Shown here piece after piece: positions 7,207 through 7,306 of a DNA stretch of 7,306 nucleotides (within the stretch, counting starts at the first letter, position 1; every line of letters starts with the position of its first letter). The DNA comes from Candidatus Schekmanbacteria bacterium (GTDB lineage Bacteria > Schekmanbacteria > GWA2-38-11 > J061): the NCBI GenBank assembly GCA_003695725.1, contig RFHX01000254.1, positions 1 to 7,306 on the forward strand, in the 5' to 3' direction. The translations under genes were made by a program, and so were the position numbers. The notes under the pieces are model-generated. The model was not told where the DNA came from. It worked only from the letters and a program-made list of their open reading frames with translations, and did no database searches.

Positions 7207-7306
7207 TTATTTTATAATTTCGCTGACTACACCTGCGCCTACGGTTCTTCCACCTTCTCTTATTGCAAAACGAAGCTCCTTCTCCATTGCTATGGGCGTT
7301 ATCAAC
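7207..7306 (-). CDS. tuf: Elongation factor Tu, partial (C-terminal 32 residues)
   Basis: EF-Tu is the GTPase that delivers aminoacyl-tRNA to the ribosome. Only the end of domain III is present: [18 protein letters not shown], then [14 protein letters not shown] and a TAA stop. [16 protein letters not shown] is nearly invariant among bacterial EF-Tu proteins. The 5' part lies beyond the right edge. Its place directly before rpmG, tRNA-Trp and secE matches the tufB position of many bacteria; whether a second tuf copy exists elsewhere cannot be told. Confidence 0.97.
   Translation of the reverse strand, partial: LITPIAMEKELRFAIREGGRTVGAGVVSEIIK

Overview
The window is a single stretch of the conserved bacterial tuf / secE-nusG / rplKAJL-rpoB translation-transcription locus, read entirely on the minus strand. 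From right to left it holds the last 32 codons of tuf (EF-Tu), rpmG (L33), tRNA-Trp(CCA), secE, nusG, rplK (L11), rplA (L1), rplJ (L10), rplL (L7/L12) and the first 1171 codons of rpoB (RNA polymerase beta), which runs off the left edge. Every gap is short (10 to 69 nt), most genes have a clear Shine-Dalgarno sequence, and I see no convincing promoter or full terminator inside, so the cluster looks like one co-transcribed unit. No mobile element, CRISPR array, or plus-strand gene is supported.

The organism is a bacterium with AT-rich DNA. RpoB carries both large insertions (the beta-i4-like and beta-i9-like regions) seen in Proteobacteria and many other diderm phyla, and the order tuf-rpmG-tRNA-Trp-secE-nusG is common in diderms. 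I infer a deltaproteobacterium-like or candidate-phylum diderm; the phylum cannot be fixed from this window.

Most genes are textbook in length and motif, but two core proteins carry additions I do not recognise as standard. First, SecE is 180 aa: a normal amphipathic helix and single membrane span are followed in the same frame by a complete PKD-like beta-sandwich domain and a polar tail. SecE topology would put these on the periplasmic side of the translocon. Second, RpoB has an extra ~58-residue segment near E. coli residue 76, in the protrusion domain, with eight cysteines in the pattern CxC-13-CxxC-12-CxxC-8-CxxC, which suggests two zinc sites. Its first half resembles the N-terminal zinc-binding domain of the partner subunit RpoC. 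A smaller ~13-residue insertion lies in the same RpoB domain. These are the main targets for follow-up.

Functionally, the genes couple translation factors (EF-Tu, L33, tRNA-Trp), the protein-conducting channel (SecE), transcription elongation and transcription-translation coupling (NusG), the ribosomal stalk and L1 arm (L11, L1, L10, L7/L12) and RNA polymerase. A small hairpin and a T-rich stretch between rplL and rpoB sit where E. coli has its rpoBC attenuator.
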